NCBI GenBank assembly: GCA_030057915.1
Contig: JASGUC010000054.1
Coordinates: 1 to 58,301 of the forward strand
Length of the DNA stretch: 58,301 nucleotides
From: Pseudomonadota bacterium
GTDB lineage: Bacteria; Desulfobacterota; Syntrophia; Syntrophales; UBA8958
Direction of reading: 5' to 3'
The position numbers and the translations under genes were made by a program. This document shows, piece by piece, positions 43,601 through 53,253 of the stretch. The notes below the pieces were generated by a model. That model saw only the letters and a list, made by a program, of their open reading frames with translations. It was not told the DNA's origin and ran no database searches. Every line of letters begins with the position of its first letter. Positions within the stretch are counted from its first letter, which is position 1.

Positions 43601-44104
43601 ATGGCCAGGACAGAGCGGGAAGATAAGTCAACGGAACAATCCGAACAGGAACCCCAGGGAAAGAAGAAAGGGGTGCTGCTGAAGTGGGGGATAATCGGCC
43701 TGGCCCTGCTTCTGGTCGTGGGAGGCATCGCCGGCGGGGCGTATTACCTTTTGGTCTTGAAGGCCGGTCCGGCTAAGAAGCCGGCGGCCTCCCAGCCGGT
43801 CATCGGCACGATCTGGCCCATGGATCCCTTCATCATCAATCTTCAGGACACCGGCGGCGACCGTTATTTGAAACTGGTGGTGCAACTGGAGATATCCGAT
43901 CCCCAGGGGGTGAAGGATTTAGATCAATTGAAGCCGAAACTGCGGGACAACATCCTCGAGCTGCTGGGGGCGAAAACCTATCGCGAACTTATGGAAACAA
44001 CGGGAAAACAGCGCCTGCGGGAGGAGATCGTCATGCGGCTCAACAGCTTTCTGCCGGGCGCCAAGGTCACGCGGGTTTACTTTACCGAGTTTGTCATCCA
44101 ATAG
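43601..44104 (+). CDS. fliL: Flagellar basal body-associated protein FliL
   Basis: A 167-residue inner-membrane protein. A charged cytoplasmic start is followed by WGIIGLALLLVVGGIAGGAY, then the stomatin-like periplasmic domain with DPFIINLQDTGGDRYLKL, IRDNILELLGAKTY-like LRDNILELLGAKTYRELM and the end VTRVYFTEFVIQ. FliL stabilises stator units. GGAGGAAGGA precedes the ATG. It lies directly after the second motB-like gene, and a second FliL-like gene is at 54005. Confidence 0.95.
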   Translation: MARTEREDKSTEQSEQEPQGKKKGVLLKWGIIGLALLLVVGGIAGGAYYLLVLKAGPAKKPAASQPVIGTIWPMDPFIINLQDTGGDRYLKLVVQLEISDPQGVKDLDQLKPKLRDNILELLGAKTYRELMETTGKQRLREEIVMRLNSFLPGAKVTRVYFTEFVIQ

Positions 44105-44130
44105 TCAGCCCTTGTTAACAGGCGGACGTT

Positions 44131-45114
44131 ATGAGCAAGATACTGACCCAGGAAGAAGTTGACGCCCTGTTGAGAGGGATATCCGGCGGCGATATCGAAA
44201 CGGAGACCGAGGACGTCCATGATCCCTCCGATGTCGTCCCCTACGACCTGACCAGCCAGGACCGGATCATCCGGGGGCGCATGCCGACCCTGGAGATGAT
44301 CAACGAAAAATATGCCCGCCTGCTGAGGACCACCTTGTCTTCGCTGCTACGCAAGGTGACCTCCGTCACCGCCATATCGGTGAACATGGTCAAATTCGGA
44401 GAATTTCTGAAGACCCTGCCGGTGCCCACGAGCCTGCATCTGTTTCGCATGGCCCCCCTAAGGGGGACCGGCCTCTTCGTGGTGGAGGCAAAGGTGATTT
44501 TCATGCTCGTGGATATCCTTTTCGGCGGCAGCGGTCGAGACATGTTCAAGGTCGAAGGTCGGGAATTCACGCCTATCGAGAACAACATCATCCGTCGGGT
44601 GGTGTTGAATGCCCTGACGGATATGGAAAAGGCCTGGCGGGGACTGATCGAATTGAGGATGGAATACCAGCGCTCCGAGGTTAATCCCCAATTCGTCTAT
44701 ATCGTTTCCCCCACGGATGTGGTCGTGGTGATCAATTTCGAGATCGAGGTCGAGTACTCTTCCGGACTCATGACCCTCTGCATACCCTACTCGGCCCTGG
44801 AGCCGTTGCGGGAAAAGCTGCAGGCGGGATTTCAGAGCGAACAAATGGAAGTGGACAAAGGGCTGATGGAACGTTTCCGGAAAAATATCCTCCAGGCGGA
44901 GGTCGATATAGTCGTGGAGTTAGGAGGGACCCAGATCACCGCGGGAGACGTGATAAACTTCCAGGTGGGAGACGTCGTTCCCCTGGACCAGTACGCCTCC
45001 GATCCGATGCGGATCTTTGTGGAAGGGGTCGCGAAATATTATGGATTTGCCGGGAGCTACCGGGGCAGCCAGGCAGTCCAAATCGCCGACATCATAACGG
45101 GGGAAAGGGATTGA
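44131..45114 (+). CDS. fliM: Flagellar motor switch protein FliM
   Basis: A 327-residue C-ring protein. The N-terminal CheY-binding motif is ILTQEEVDALLRGI. The middle domain contains the GGSGRDMF loop region and the C-terminal SpoA domain begins about 250 (DIVVELGGTQITAGDVINF). It receives CheY-P and passes the switch to FliG. fliN follows three bases on. Confidence 0.95.
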   Translation: MSKILTQEEVDALLRGISGGDIETETEDVHDPSDVVPYDLTSQDRIIRGRMPTLEMINEKYARLLRTTLSSLLRKVTSVTAISVNMVKFGEFLKTLPVPTSLHLFRMAPLRGTGLFVVEAKVIFMLVDILFGGSGRDMFKVEGREFTPIENNIIRRVVLNALTDMEKAWRGLIELRMEYQRSEVNPQFVYIVSPTDVVVVINFEIEVEYSSGLMTLCIPYSALEPLREKLQAGFQSEQMEVDKGLMERFRKNILQAEVDIVVELGGTQITAGDVINFQVGDVVPLDQYASDPMRIFVEGVAKYYGFAGSYRGSQAVQIADIITGERD

Positions 45115-45117
45115 GTC

Positions 45118-45576
45118 ATGGAACAAAATGAAATTGACGCCCTGTTGCAAGGGGTTACTTCGGAAACCGAAGGGTTGAAGGCCGGTAAGAAGGATGAAGA
45201 GTTGACCTGGGACGATGTGGAACAGGAGATGACCCTTTCCAAAGGGCCGGTCGTGAAGGCCGAGATAAGCGAGGTGTCGTTCCAGGAGATTCGGAAGCCG
45301 GACGCTCCCAAGGGGAACATGGAGCTGGACTTCATCCTGGACATCCCTCTGAGCCTGACGGTGGAGCTGGGGCGCTGCCGGATGCTGATCAGCGAACTCC
45401 TGCAATTGGGACAGGGTTCGGTGGTGGAGCTTGCCAAGCTGGCGGGAGAGCCCATGGACGTGTTCGTCAACAACCGTCTTATCGCCCGGGGAGAGGTGGT
45501 GGTGGTCAACGAGAAATTCGGCGTTCGTCTCACGGACATCATTTCGCCCGCGGAACGTGTGAACAAGCTGGGATAG
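45118..45576 (+). CDS. fliN: Flagellar motor switch protein FliN
   Basis: A 152-residue protein. The SpoA domain at about 70-148 (LDIPLSLTVELGRCRMLISE, VVELAKLAGEPMDVFVNNRL) is the standard FliN core. The first residues QNEIDALLQGV repeat the FliM-type CheY-binding EIDALL motif, so this FliN may also bind CheY-P, as FliN of Thermotoga and others do. It lies between fliM and fliO. Confidence 0.95.
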   Translation: MEQNEIDALLQGVTSETEGLKAGKKDEELTWDDVEQEMTLSKGPVVKAEISEVSFQEIRKPDAPKGNMELDFILDIPLSLTVELGRCRMLISELLQLGQGSVVELAKLAGEPMDVFVNNRLIARGEVVVVNEKFGVRLTDIISPAERVNKLG

Positions 45577-45590
45577 CGGGCAGGTCGATC

Positions 45591-45992
45591 ATGGATTATT
45601 CCTACCTCGTCTCGTTTGTGAAAATGCTCTTCGCCCTGGCGATCGTTCTGGGGATAATGCTGGGCGCCGTTTATGTCCTCAAGCGGATCATGCGGCATAC
45701 GGCCCCGGGAGGGGGCGCGGAAGGTCCCATCGCGGTCCTGGCGACCCGTTATCTGGGGCCGAAGAGTTCCATCATGATGCTGGAGGTAACCGGCCGGATT
45801 CTGATTGTCGGCGTTACCGCCAACGGCATAAACCTCCTGACGGAGATCGATGACCAAAGCGCCGTGGAGAGAATCAGAGCGGAACGGATGAGTCAGAATC
45901 GGCTGGGCGCGGCGGCCCTGGCCGTTCCCGGCCAGTATCGGGCGGCGATGGAATCCGTGATGGCGGCGATCGGAAAGAGGCGGAAGAAGTGA
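45591..45992 (+). CDS. fliO: Flagellar biosynthesis protein FliO
   Basis: A 133-residue membrane protein with one N-terminal helix (LVSFVKMLFALAIVLGIMLG) and the FliO domain, ILVGV-like ILIVGVTANGINLLTEID. FliO assists FliP assembly. It overlaps fliP by 4 bases. Its C-terminal tail is Arg/Lys-rich. Confidence 0.9.
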   Translation: MDYSYLVSFVKMLFALAIVLGIMLGAVYVLKRIMRHTAPGGGAEGPIAVLATRYLGPKSSIMMLEVTGRILIVGVTANGINLLTEIDDQSAVERIRAERMSQNRLGAAALAVPGQYRAAMESVMAAIGKRRKK

Positions 45993-46771
45993 AAGGCAAA
46001 ACAGTCGTGGCGCGCCCGGGGTTGCCGGCGCTATTTCTGATCGGCTGCTGTCTGCTTTTGGCCGCCGGGTCCGCGGGCGCCGAGACGATCCCCCTGCCCA
46101 ACGTCAGTCTTTCCATCGGCGGCGGGCCGCCGGATTCTCCCGCAAAGACCGCAACGGTCATTCAACTTCTGTTTATCCTCACGGTCCTTTCCCTGGCCCC
46201 AGCCATCCTCCTGATGGTGACGTCCTTCACCAGGGTGGTCGTGGTCCTCTCCCTTCTCCGTCATGCCCTGGGCACCCAGCAGGTTCCTCCCAACCAGATC
46301 GTTATCGGCATGGCGCTGTTTCTGACGTTCTTCATCATGACGCCGGTTTGGCAGAAGGTCAATCAAGAGGCCCTGCAACCCTATTACAACGAGGAGATAT
46401 CGGGGGATGAGGCCATGAGCAGGGCGTCGGGGCCTATCAAGAGCTTCATGTTGAAACAGACCCGGGAGAAGGACCTGGCCCTGTTCGTTCAGATCGCCCG
46501 GGAAAAGCGTCCGAACAAGCCGGAAGATATCTCGTTGCGAGTGCTTGTCCCCGCCTTCATGATCAGCGAATTAAAGACGGCGTTTCAGATCGGCTTCATG
46601 ATTTATCTGCCATTTATCGTCATCGACATGGTGATCGCGAGCATTCTCCTCTCCATGGGCATGATGATGTTGCCCCCGATCATGCTGAGCCTTCCCTTCA
46701 AGCTGTTGCTGTTTGTCCTGGTTGACGGCTGGCATCTGATTGTGGGTTCCCTCGTGCAAAGCTTTCATTGA
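45989..46771 (+). CDS. fliP: Flagellar export gate protein FliP
   Basis: A 260-residue export gate subunit. It starts with GTG and a cleavable signal peptide (LPALFLIGCCLLLAAGSAGA). Conserved segments are FTRVVVVLSLLRHALGTQQV, PPNQIVIGMALFLTF and the C-terminal GWHLIVGSLVQSF. It forms the gate with FliQ and FliR. The genes fliO, fliP and fliQ are adjacent. Confidence 0.95.
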   Translation: MKGKTVVARPGLPALFLIGCCLLLAAGSAGAETIPLPNVSLSIGGGPPDSPAKTATVIQLLFILTVLSLAPAILLMVTSFTRVVVVLSLLRHALGTQQVPPNQIVIGMALFLTFFIMTPVWQKVNQEALQPYYNEEISGDEAMSRASGPIKSFMLKQTREKDLALFVQIAREKRPNKPEDISLRVLVPAFMISELKTAFQIGFMIYLPFIVIDMVIASILLSMGMMMLPPIMLSLPFKLLLFVLVDGWHLIVGSLVQSFH

Positions 46772-46796
46772 CGGCCAAGGCGCCAAGGAGGGGAAG

Positions 46797-47066
46797 ATGT
46801 CCATAGATATGGTGGTGGGGTTGATGGGCGAGACCGTCAAGGTAATCCTCCTGGTTGCGGCGCCGGTGCTCCTCGTGGGATTGGTGGTGGGGGTGTTCGT
46901 GAGTCTGATCCAGGCCATGACGCAGGTGCAGGAGATCACCCTGGTCTTTGTGCCGAAAATCGTCGCCTGCCTGGTGGCCCTCGTGGCCGCCCTGCCCTGG
47001 ATGATCGGCGTCCTGATTAAGTTCACGACCAATCTTTTCCAGAACATCCCCACGTACATCCGTTAG
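46797..47066 (+). CDS. fliQ: Flagellar export gate protein FliQ
   Basis: An 89-residue protein with two membrane helices, VILLVAAPVLLVGLVVGVFV and KIVACLVALVAALPWMIGVL, and the FliQ motif SLIQAMTQVQEITL. I chose the ATG at 46797, with AAGGAGGGG in place; a longer frame from 46740 overlaps fliP and is not conserved. A repeat-bearing gap separates it from fliR. Confidence 0.95.
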   Translation: MSIDMVVGLMGETVKVILLVAAPVLLVGLVVGVFVSLIQAMTQVQEITLVFVPKIVACLVALVAALPWMIGVLIKFTTNLFQNIPTYIR

Positions 47067-47082
47067 CTTCCACGGGTTGAAA

Positions 47083-47152
47083 AAGGTCCAAGGTCCAATG
47101 TCCAAGGTCATTTCGAAGGAGCGAAGCGACTGAGAAATCCTAATCTTTGAAA
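47083..47152 (+). repeat. Dispersed repeat, family B
   Basis: It has the same parts as the copy at 25970-26085: AAGGTCCAATGTCCAAGGTC iterations, GTCATTTCGAAGGAGCG, and a 33-bp block at 47120-47152 identical to 26053-26085. It lies within the fliQ-fliR gap and would be part of the fliQR mRNA. Confidence 0.85.
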
Positions 47153-47191
47153 AATGTCATTTCGGTTGATCATGAAAGGCTTGGGATCCAC

Positions 47192-47974
47192 ATGGACGGT
47201 TTCCCGGTACTGACCTTCGAGCGGATAGGCGTCTTTCTGCTGATCTTTCTCCGGATCGGCGCCATCTTCGTGATGCTCCCCATCTTCGGGGATCGTTCGG
47301 TTCCCGCCCGGGTGAAGGCCGCCCTTAGTCTGGTTCTCACGGCGATGCTCTACCCCTTCATCAGTTTTCCATTGCCCGCGGCCTATCTCGACAATCTCCT
47401 CCCGATGGTTGTGGCGATGGGGGGAGAGATATTCATCGGCGTTATCATCGGATTTACCGCCCGGTGCCTCTTTGCCGCCATGCAGGCCGCCGGGGAAATG
47501 GCGGGGATCCAGATCGGATTCAGCATGGCCAATGTAATAGATCCCCTAAGCAGCGTCCAGGTCTCCATCGTCGGGGAGTTCTTGTACCTTGTCGGCCTGC
47601 TGATTTTCCTTGCGGTGGATGCCCATCATATATTTCTGAGCGTGCTGGCGGAGAGCTATGAGCGGATTCGGCCCCTGGAATTTGCCTTCTCCGGTCCCCT
47701 GATGCAACTGCTGATCGATCTGACCAAGAATATCTTCGTGGTGGCGGTAAAGATATGCGCCCCCCTCATTGCCGTGGCATTGCTGGTCAATGTCGGCCTC
47801 GGGGTGATCGCCCGTACGGTCCCCCAGATAAATGTCTTCATCGTCGGCTTCCCGCTTCAGATCGCCGCGGGGCTCTTCTTTCTGGGGCTGATGGCGCCGA
47901 TTTTCGTTAAAATGGCCGGCCGGCTCTTTCTCCATCTACAATCGGACCTGGCCGCGCTTTTCAAGGTGATGTGA
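47192..47974 (+). CDS. fliR: Flagellar export gate protein FliR
   Basis: A 260-residue membrane protein. It starts FPVLTFERIGVFLLIFLRIG and has conserved PARVKAALSLVLTAML, MAGIQIGFSMANVIDP and later hydrophobic helices. It completes the FliPQR gate and is next to FlhB in the complex. I used the ATG at 47192, preceded by GAAAGG; the frame could begin at a TTG at 47147, which lies inside the repeat's tail. Confidence 0.95.
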   Translation: MDGFPVLTFERIGVFLLIFLRIGAIFVMLPIFGDRSVPARVKAALSLVLTAMLYPFISFPLPAAYLDNLLPMVVAMGGEIFIGVIIGFTARCLFAAMQAAGEMAGIQIGFSMANVIDPLSSVQVSIVGEFLYLVGLLIFLAVDAHHIFLSVLAESYERIRPLEFAFSGPLMQLLIDLTKNIFVVAVKICAPLIAVALLVNVGLGVIARTVPQINVFIVGFPLQIAAGLFFLGLMAPIFVKMAGRLFLHLQSDLAALFKVM

Positions 47975-48020
47975 AAGAGGGGAATTATTGACGCCGCCGT
48001 CATGAAACGGATGCTTTGTT

Positions 48021-49091
48021 ATGGCCCAAAACGACCAGGGACAGGAAAAGACAGAAAAGGCGACGCCCAAACGACGTGAGGAATCCCACAAGAAAGGACA
48101 GGTGGCCAAGAGCCGCGAGCTTTCTTCCGTGGCCATCCTGGTGGGGACGCTGATATACTTCTACTTCAACGCCCCCGATTTGCTGAAGGGATTGATGGCC
48201 ATGACGAAGAAGATGCTGGGCCGCGCCGGACAGGTCCAATTGACCGGCGCCGGCGTCCCGGCGCTCTTCGCGGAACTCGCCTGGCAGGTCGTGATTTTGC
48301 TGCTGCCCCTCATGTTGACGGTTGTCGTCGTATCCCTCCTTGCCAATATCCTCCAGGTCGGATTCATCTTTTCCGCGGAGGCCATGGCGCCGAAATTTTC
48401 CAAGATCAACCCCATCAAGGGCATGAAGAATGTCCTCGGCCTGCGCGCCTTTGTGGAGCTGTTGAAAAACACGTTGAAAATCATTGTGATCGGATCGGTT
48501 GCCTATCTGTCCATCCGGTCGGAGGTCTGGGGATTTCTCCCCCTTATGGATCAGGGGGCCTGGCAGATCCTGTCCTTCATCGGTGGCAATGCCTTCAAGA
48601 TCCTCAGTAACGTCTGCTGGCTCCTCATGGTGCTGGCCGTTCTCGACTACCTGTATCAAAGGTGGGAACACGAGAAGAACATCAAGATGACCAAACAGGA
48701 ACTCAAGGAAGAGAACAAACAGATGGAGGGCGATCCTTTGATCAAGGGGCGGATAAGACGCCTGCAGAGGGAAGCGGCCCGGAAACGTATGATGGCCAGC
48801 GTGCCGAAAGCGGATGTCGTCATTACCAACCCCACCCATCTGGCGGTGGCGCTGAAATATGACGTGGCCACCATGGCCGCGCCGGTGTTGCTCGCGAAGG
48901 GGGCGGGTCATGTCGCGGAGAGGATCAGGGAGATCGCCGGGGAGCATCGGATTCCCATTGTGGAGAACAAATGGGTGGCACGGGTATTGTATAGAATGGT
49001 CGATATAGACGGGGTGATACCCGAAAATCTCTATCGGGCGGTCGCGGAGATCCTGGCCTACGTCTATGGTCTGCGCAACTCCAGAGGATAA
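48021..49091 (+). CDS. flhB: Flagellar export switch protein FlhB
   Basis: A 356-residue protein. The start DQGQEKTEKATPKRREESHK is typical. Four membrane helices follow, then the cytoplasmic domain with the autocleavage motif NPTH in VVITNPTHLAVALKYD. Its C-terminal domain (AGHVAERIREIA, VARVLYRMVDIDGVIPENLY) is what the small protein at 57378 resembles. FlhB switches export from rod and hook to filament substrates under FliK control. Confidence 0.95.
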   Translation: MAQNDQGQEKTEKATPKRREESHKKGQVAKSRELSSVAILVGTLIYFYFNAPDLLKGLMAMTKKMLGRAGQVQLTGAGVPALFAELAWQVVILLLPLMLTVVVVSLLANILQVGFIFSAEAMAPKFSKINPIKGMKNVLGLRAFVELLKNTLKIIVIGSVAYLSIRSEVWGFLPLMDQGAWQILSFIGGNAFKILSNVCWLLMVLAVLDYLYQRWEHEKNIKMTKQELKEENKQMEGDPLIKGRIRRLQREAARKRMMASVPKADVVITNPTHLAVALKYDVATMAAPVLLAKGAGHVAERIREIAGEHRIPIVENKWVARVLYRMVDIDGVIPENLYRAVAEILAYVYGLRNSRG

Positions 49092-49097
49092 GTTAAC

Positions 49098-51173
49098 ATG
49101 GCCGAAGCATACGCGGAAAAATCTTCCTTTCTTGCCGATCTGACCGGAAGCAGCGGTTTTTTCCTGGCCTTGGGGGTCGTCGGCATTCTAACGGTGATGA
49201 TCGTGCCCCTCCCGACGATCGTCCTCGACCTCCTTCTTTCCATGAGCATCGCCACCGCCATCGTCATCCTACTGATGGCCATGTCGGTAATGAAACCACT
49301 GGATTTTTCGGTGTTTCCCTCGGTGCTGCTCATCGTTACCCTCCTGCGCCTGGCATTGAACGTGGCCTCCACAAGGCTGGTGCTTCTTTACGGCAACAAG
49401 GGCACCGACGCCGCCGGTCAGGTTATCAAGGCCTTCGGAACCTTCGTCGTCGGGGGTAATTATGTAATAGGCTTCATCGTATTTTCCGTCCTCGTGCTCA
49501 TCAACTTCGTGGTCATCACCAAAGGCGCCACCCGGATCGCCGAGGTGGCCGCCCGCTTCACCCTGGATTCCATGCCGGGCAAGCAGATGAGCATCGACGC
49601 CGATCTCAATACGGGACTCATCACCGAAGCGGAGGCGAGGCAGCGACGTCGGGAAATCGAAAACGAGGCCAACTTCTACGGCGCCATGGATGGCGCGAGC
49701 AAGTTCGTCCGGGGCGATGCCATTGCGGGCATCATCATCGTCCTGGTGAATATCATCGGGGGATTGATCATCGGGGTGCTCCAAAAGGACATGAATGTGG
49801 TCGATGCGGCACGCACCTACTCCCTCCTCACCATCGGCGACGGGTTGGTGACCCAGATCCCCGCCCTCATCGTCTCCACCGCCGCGGGCATTCTGGTGAC
49901 CCGCACGTCCGCCGCCTCGGAACTGGGGGAGGAACTCAAGGGACAGGTTTTTTCCCAGCCTAAGGCCTTCGCCCTCACCTCCTTCTTTGTATTTGTGTTC
50001 GCCCTGATCCCCGGGATGCCCAAGTTCGCCTTCCTGGTCGTCGCCGCGGGAATGGCCATACTGGCCTACAACATGACGGGGAAAAGGCCACCGGAGGAGG
50101 CGGAGATGGTGGAAACGCCGGTGCCGGAGATAACGGATACGGTGGACTCCCTGACCCCCCTCGATCCGCTGGGCCTGGAGGTGGGCTACGGGTTGATTTC
50201 CCTTGTGGATTCCAACCAAGGGGGGGAACTGCTGGGAAGGATCAAGGTGCTGCGAAAGCAGCTTGCCCAGGAGTTGGGGTTCATCATCCCCGCCATCCAC
50301 ATCCGGGACAACCTGCAGTTGAATCCCAATGAGTACAGCCTGCTGATAAAGGGGACCGAGGTGGCGAAGGGGGAATTGATGCCGGGCTACTTACTGGCCA
50401 TTACCTCCGACGATGAGGGCGCGAGATTGTCCGGGATTCAAACCCGGGAGCCGGCCTTCGGACTGCCCGCCGTCTGGGTGCCGGAAAGGGAGAGGGAGAT
50501 GATCCAGGCCCGGGGGATCGTCATGGTTGACCCCGCCACGGTCCTCACCACCCACCTGACGGAGGTGATAAAGACAAATGTGGAGGAACTCGTGGGACGG
50601 CAGGAGGTCCAGGCGTTGCTCGACAATCTGTCCAAGACTCACGGACGGATTCTCGAAGAGCTGACGCCCAAGGTCGTTCCGTTGGGCCTCCTCCAAAAGG
50701 TGCTCCAGCGGCTTTTGAAGGAGCGGGTTTCCATCCGCGATCTTTTGTGCATCATCGAAACCCTGGCCGATTATGTGCCGCTAACGAAGAATGTGGATAT
50801 ACTGACGGGATATGTGAGGCAAGCCCTCGCACGGGCCATTACGAGACAGCATCAGGATGCGGGCGGTAGCGTCAACGTGGTGATGCTGTCGCCGGAAATC
50901 GAAGAGATCATTCAGCAATCGATTCAACATACGGAATACGAATCCTTTGTCTCTCCCGATCCAAATGTGGTCAAGAGGATAATGCAGAAGGTTCAGGACA
51001 GCGTCGGCGAATTCATGAAGCGGGGCCTGCAGCCCATCATCCTCTGTTCGCCCAATATTCGGGTCCATTTCAAGAAGATCGTGGATCGCTTTTTCCCCAA
51101 TATCACCGTCCTGTCCCACAACGAGATCAGCCGTGACGCAAATATAACTTCCTTTGGCATGGTGGAGATCTGA
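49098..51173 (+). CDS. flhA: Flagellar export gate protein FlhA
   Basis: A 691-residue protein. The N-terminal half has about eight membrane helices and the FHIPEP signature region (LRLALNVASTRLVLL, TRIAEVAARFTLDSMPGKQM). The C-terminal cytoplasmic half includes DPLGLEVGYGLISLVD and is the substrate and chaperone docking nonamer. Only six bases separate it from flhB and two from flhF. Confidence 0.95.
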   Translation: MAEAYAEKSSFLADLTGSSGFFLALGVVGILTVMIVPLPTIVLDLLLSMSIATAIVILLMAMSVMKPLDFSVFPSVLLIVTLLRLALNVASTRLVLLYGNKGTDAAGQVIKAFGTFVVGGNYVIGFIVFSVLVLINFVVITKGATRIAEVAARFTLDSMPGKQMSIDADLNTGLITEAEARQRRREIENEANFYGAMDGASKFVRGDAIAGIIIVLVNIIGGLIIGVLQKDMNVVDAARTYSLLTIGDGLVTQIPALIVSTAAGILVTRTSAASELGEELKGQVFSQPKAFALTSFFVFVFALIPGMPKFAFLVVAAGMAILAYNMTGKRPPEEAEMVETPVPEITDTVDSLTPLDPLGLEVGYGLISLVDSNQGGELLGRIKVLRKQLAQELGFIIPAIHIRDNLQLNPNEYSLLIKGTEVAKGELMPGYLLAITSDDEGARLSGIQTREPAFGLPAVWVPEREREMIQARGIVMVDPATVLTTHLTEVIKTNVEELVGRQEVQALLDNLSKTHGRILEELTPKVVPLGLLQKVLQRLLKERVSIRDLLCIIETLADYVPLTKNVDILTGYVRQALARAITRQHQDAGGSVNVVMLSPEIEEIIQQSIQHTEYESFVSPDPNVVKRIMQKVQDSVGEFMKRGLQPIILCSPNIRVHFKKIVDRFFPNITVLSHNEISRDANITSFGMVEI

Positions 51174-51175
51174 AG

Positions 51176-52339
51176 ATGCAGGTGAAACGTTACGAGGTGA
51201 CAAATGTTCAGGAGGCCTTGGGAAGGATCAAAAGCGATCTCGGCCCGGAGGCCATCGTCCTTTCGACCAAAACCCTGAGGAATTCCCCGCCCCGTCTGAT
51301 AGAGGTGATAGCCGCCGTGGACCGGAACGGACCGGTGGGGATGACGACGGGCGAGGGGAGGGGGAAGGGGAAGGAAGAGAGGGACAAGGAGTCGTTGGCG
51401 GACGGCATCGCCGACTGCCGCAGGCAGATCGAAGAGATGAAGGACATGATGGCCGCAATCCAGCGAGGCCTCAGGGTTCAGGAGGATCTGGCGGAATTGC
51501 GGGACGGTGTGAGCGCCCTGTTCAATGTGTTGGGGCTGGGAGTGAAATATCGTGACCGCGACGAGGTGGCCAAATTATATTACGCCCTGGTCCGCAACGG
51601 CGTATCCAAAACCAGGACGGCCAAGATCGTCGCCGATATCCAGAAGGACCCCCGTTTTTTCAAGGCGAGAAATTATGAAGAAATAACGGCTGTCGCCGAG
51701 CAGTGTCTTGCGGAATCACTCCGGAGACGCCGGGCGGACGGCGGCGGCGGGAGACTGAAGGCCCTCGTCGGCCCCACGGGCGTGGGCAAGACGACGACGC
51801 TCGCAAAACTGGCGGCCCGGTGCCGGATCGACGAGGGGAAAAGGGCCGGCCTGATCACCACCGACACCTACCGCATCGCCGCCGTGGAGCAATTGAAAAT
51901 TTATGCGAAGATCCTCGAGGTTCCGGTTTATGTGGCCGCGGACAAGGACGCTTTCCGAAAGTCCGTTCAGGCCCTTGCGGATCGGGACGTGATCCTTATC
52001 GACACCCCGGGGAAATCGCCTCGGGACGCCGCGCACCTCCAGCATCTCCAAGAGATGTTTTCCACGCAAGAATCGCTGGATGTGCTTCTGCTCCTCAGCA
52101 CCACCGCCGGCCGCGATTCCCTTCTCGAGACCGCGGATCGTTACCGGGTCCTGGGCTACAACCAGATCGCCCTGACCAAGCTCGATGAATGCCGCTCCTT
52201 CGGGGCGCTCTACGACGTCATCGAGCGGTCGGGGACGGCGGTCAGTTATATAACCAACGGTCAGAACGTGCCTCGGGATATCGCCGAGTTTTCCGCCCGG
52301 GCGATGGCAAGATCGATTATCGACAATTCGTACCATTGA
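51176..52339 (+). CDS. flhF: Flagellar SRP-type GTPase FlhF
   Basis: A 387-residue protein. The N-terminal B domain (QVKRYEVTNVQEALGRIKSD) is followed by a polar linker and the NG domain. G1 is GPTGVGKTTTL from residue 199, then TTDTYRIAAVEQL and LIDTPGKSPRD. FlhF sets the pole and number of flagella with FlhG. The final ATG-to-stop length is normal. The next gene starts 12 bases later. Confidence 0.95.
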   Translation: MQVKRYEVTNVQEALGRIKSDLGPEAIVLSTKTLRNSPPRLIEVIAAVDRNGPVGMTTGEGRGKGKEERDKESLADGIADCRRQIEEMKDMMAAIQRGLRVQEDLAELRDGVSALFNVLGLGVKYRDRDEVAKLYYALVRNGVSKTRTAKIVADIQKDPRFFKARNYEEITAVAEQCLAESLRRRRADGGGGRLKALVGPTGVGKTTTLAKLAARCRIDEGKRAGLITTDTYRIAAVEQLKIYAKILEVPVYVAADKDAFRKSVQALADRDVILIDTPGKSPRDAAHLQHLQEMFSTQESLDVLLLLSTTAGRDSLLETADRYRVLGYNQIALTKLDECRSFGALYDVIERSGTAVSYITNGQNVPRDIAEFSARAMARSIIDNSYH

Positions 52340-52350
52340 GGAGAGGGAAT

Positions 52351-53253
52351 GTGGATCAGGCTTCAGCCCTCAGAGAGCTTGTGCGCAGGGAAAATATGGC
52401 GGGGAATAGACAGGCCGACGCCAGACGGCAAGACGAGATAAATCGCTCCATAAGGGTTATCGCCATCACCAGCGGCAAGGGCGGGGTGGGAAAGACCAAC
52501 ATCGCCGTCAATCTCGCCTACGCCCTGTCGGTGATGAACCGCAAGGTGATGATCATGGATGCCGACATGGGCTTGGCCAATGTCGATATCGTTCTCGGTT
52601 TGGCGCCGAAATACAACCTCTTCCACGTCCTGACGGGAGAAAAGTCCCTTCAGGATATCATCGTCAGGGGTCCCGGAGGGATCACGATCCTCCCGGCGTC
52701 CTCGGGGATCGAAGCGATGGCGGATCTCGCAAAGGGGTATAAGCTTGCCCTTCTTGACGAACTCAACGCCCTCAAGGAGCGGCCGAATTTCATGCTCGTG
52801 GACACGGCCGCCGGGATTGCCGGCAATGTGACCTACTTCAACCTGGCCGCCAAGGAGATCGTCGTGGTCACCTCACCGGAGGCTACTTCCATGACCGACG
52901 CCTATGCCTTGATGAAGATCCTCTACCAGAATTATGCGCGGAAACGATTTCGGCTGATCGTGAATATGGTCAAGCACCAGGGTGAAGCCATGGAGGTATT
53001 CAAGCGGTTGCGACATGCCATGGATCGCTTCCTCAACATCCAGATCGAACTCCTGGGCTACGTGCTGTATGACGAGAAATTCAAGGAGGTTATCAAACGG
53101 CAAAAGGCGTTGACGGAACTCTATCCCCATTCGCCGGCGAGCAAATGCATCTATGGGATTGCCGAGAAGGTCTGCGGGGAGATCCCGGAGCGCGTGGAGA
53201 ACGGCAGTCTGGTTTTCTTTGGAGAAACGGGCGTTCAGCATGGCCATGGATAA
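52351..53253 (+). CDS. flhG: MinD-like ATPase FlhG (FleN)
   Basis: A 300-residue MinD/ParA-type ATPase with the deviant Walker A SGKGGVGKTN (Lys43), DADMGLANVD, and VDTAAGIAGNV. The short N-terminal region (ALRELVRRENM) resembles the FlhF-stimulating DQAxxLR motif of FlhG. FlhG limits flagellar number. The start is GTG at 52351, preceded by GAGGAGAGGGA; the longer frame from 52189 lies inside flhF. Confidence 0.95.
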   Translation: MDQASALRELVRRENMAGNRQADARRQDEINRSIRVIAITSGKGGVGKTNIAVNLAYALSVMNRKVMIMDADMGLANVDIVLGLAPKYNLFHVLTGEKSLQDIIVRGPGGITILPASSGIEAMADLAKGYKLALLDELNALKERPNFMLVDTAAGIAGNVTYFNLAAKEIVVVTSPEATSMTDAYALMKILYQNYARKRFRLIVNMVKHQGEAMEVFKRLRHAMDRFLNIQIELLGYVLYDEKFKEVIKRQKALTELYPHSPASKCIYGIAEKVCGEIPERVENGSLVFFGETGVQHGHG

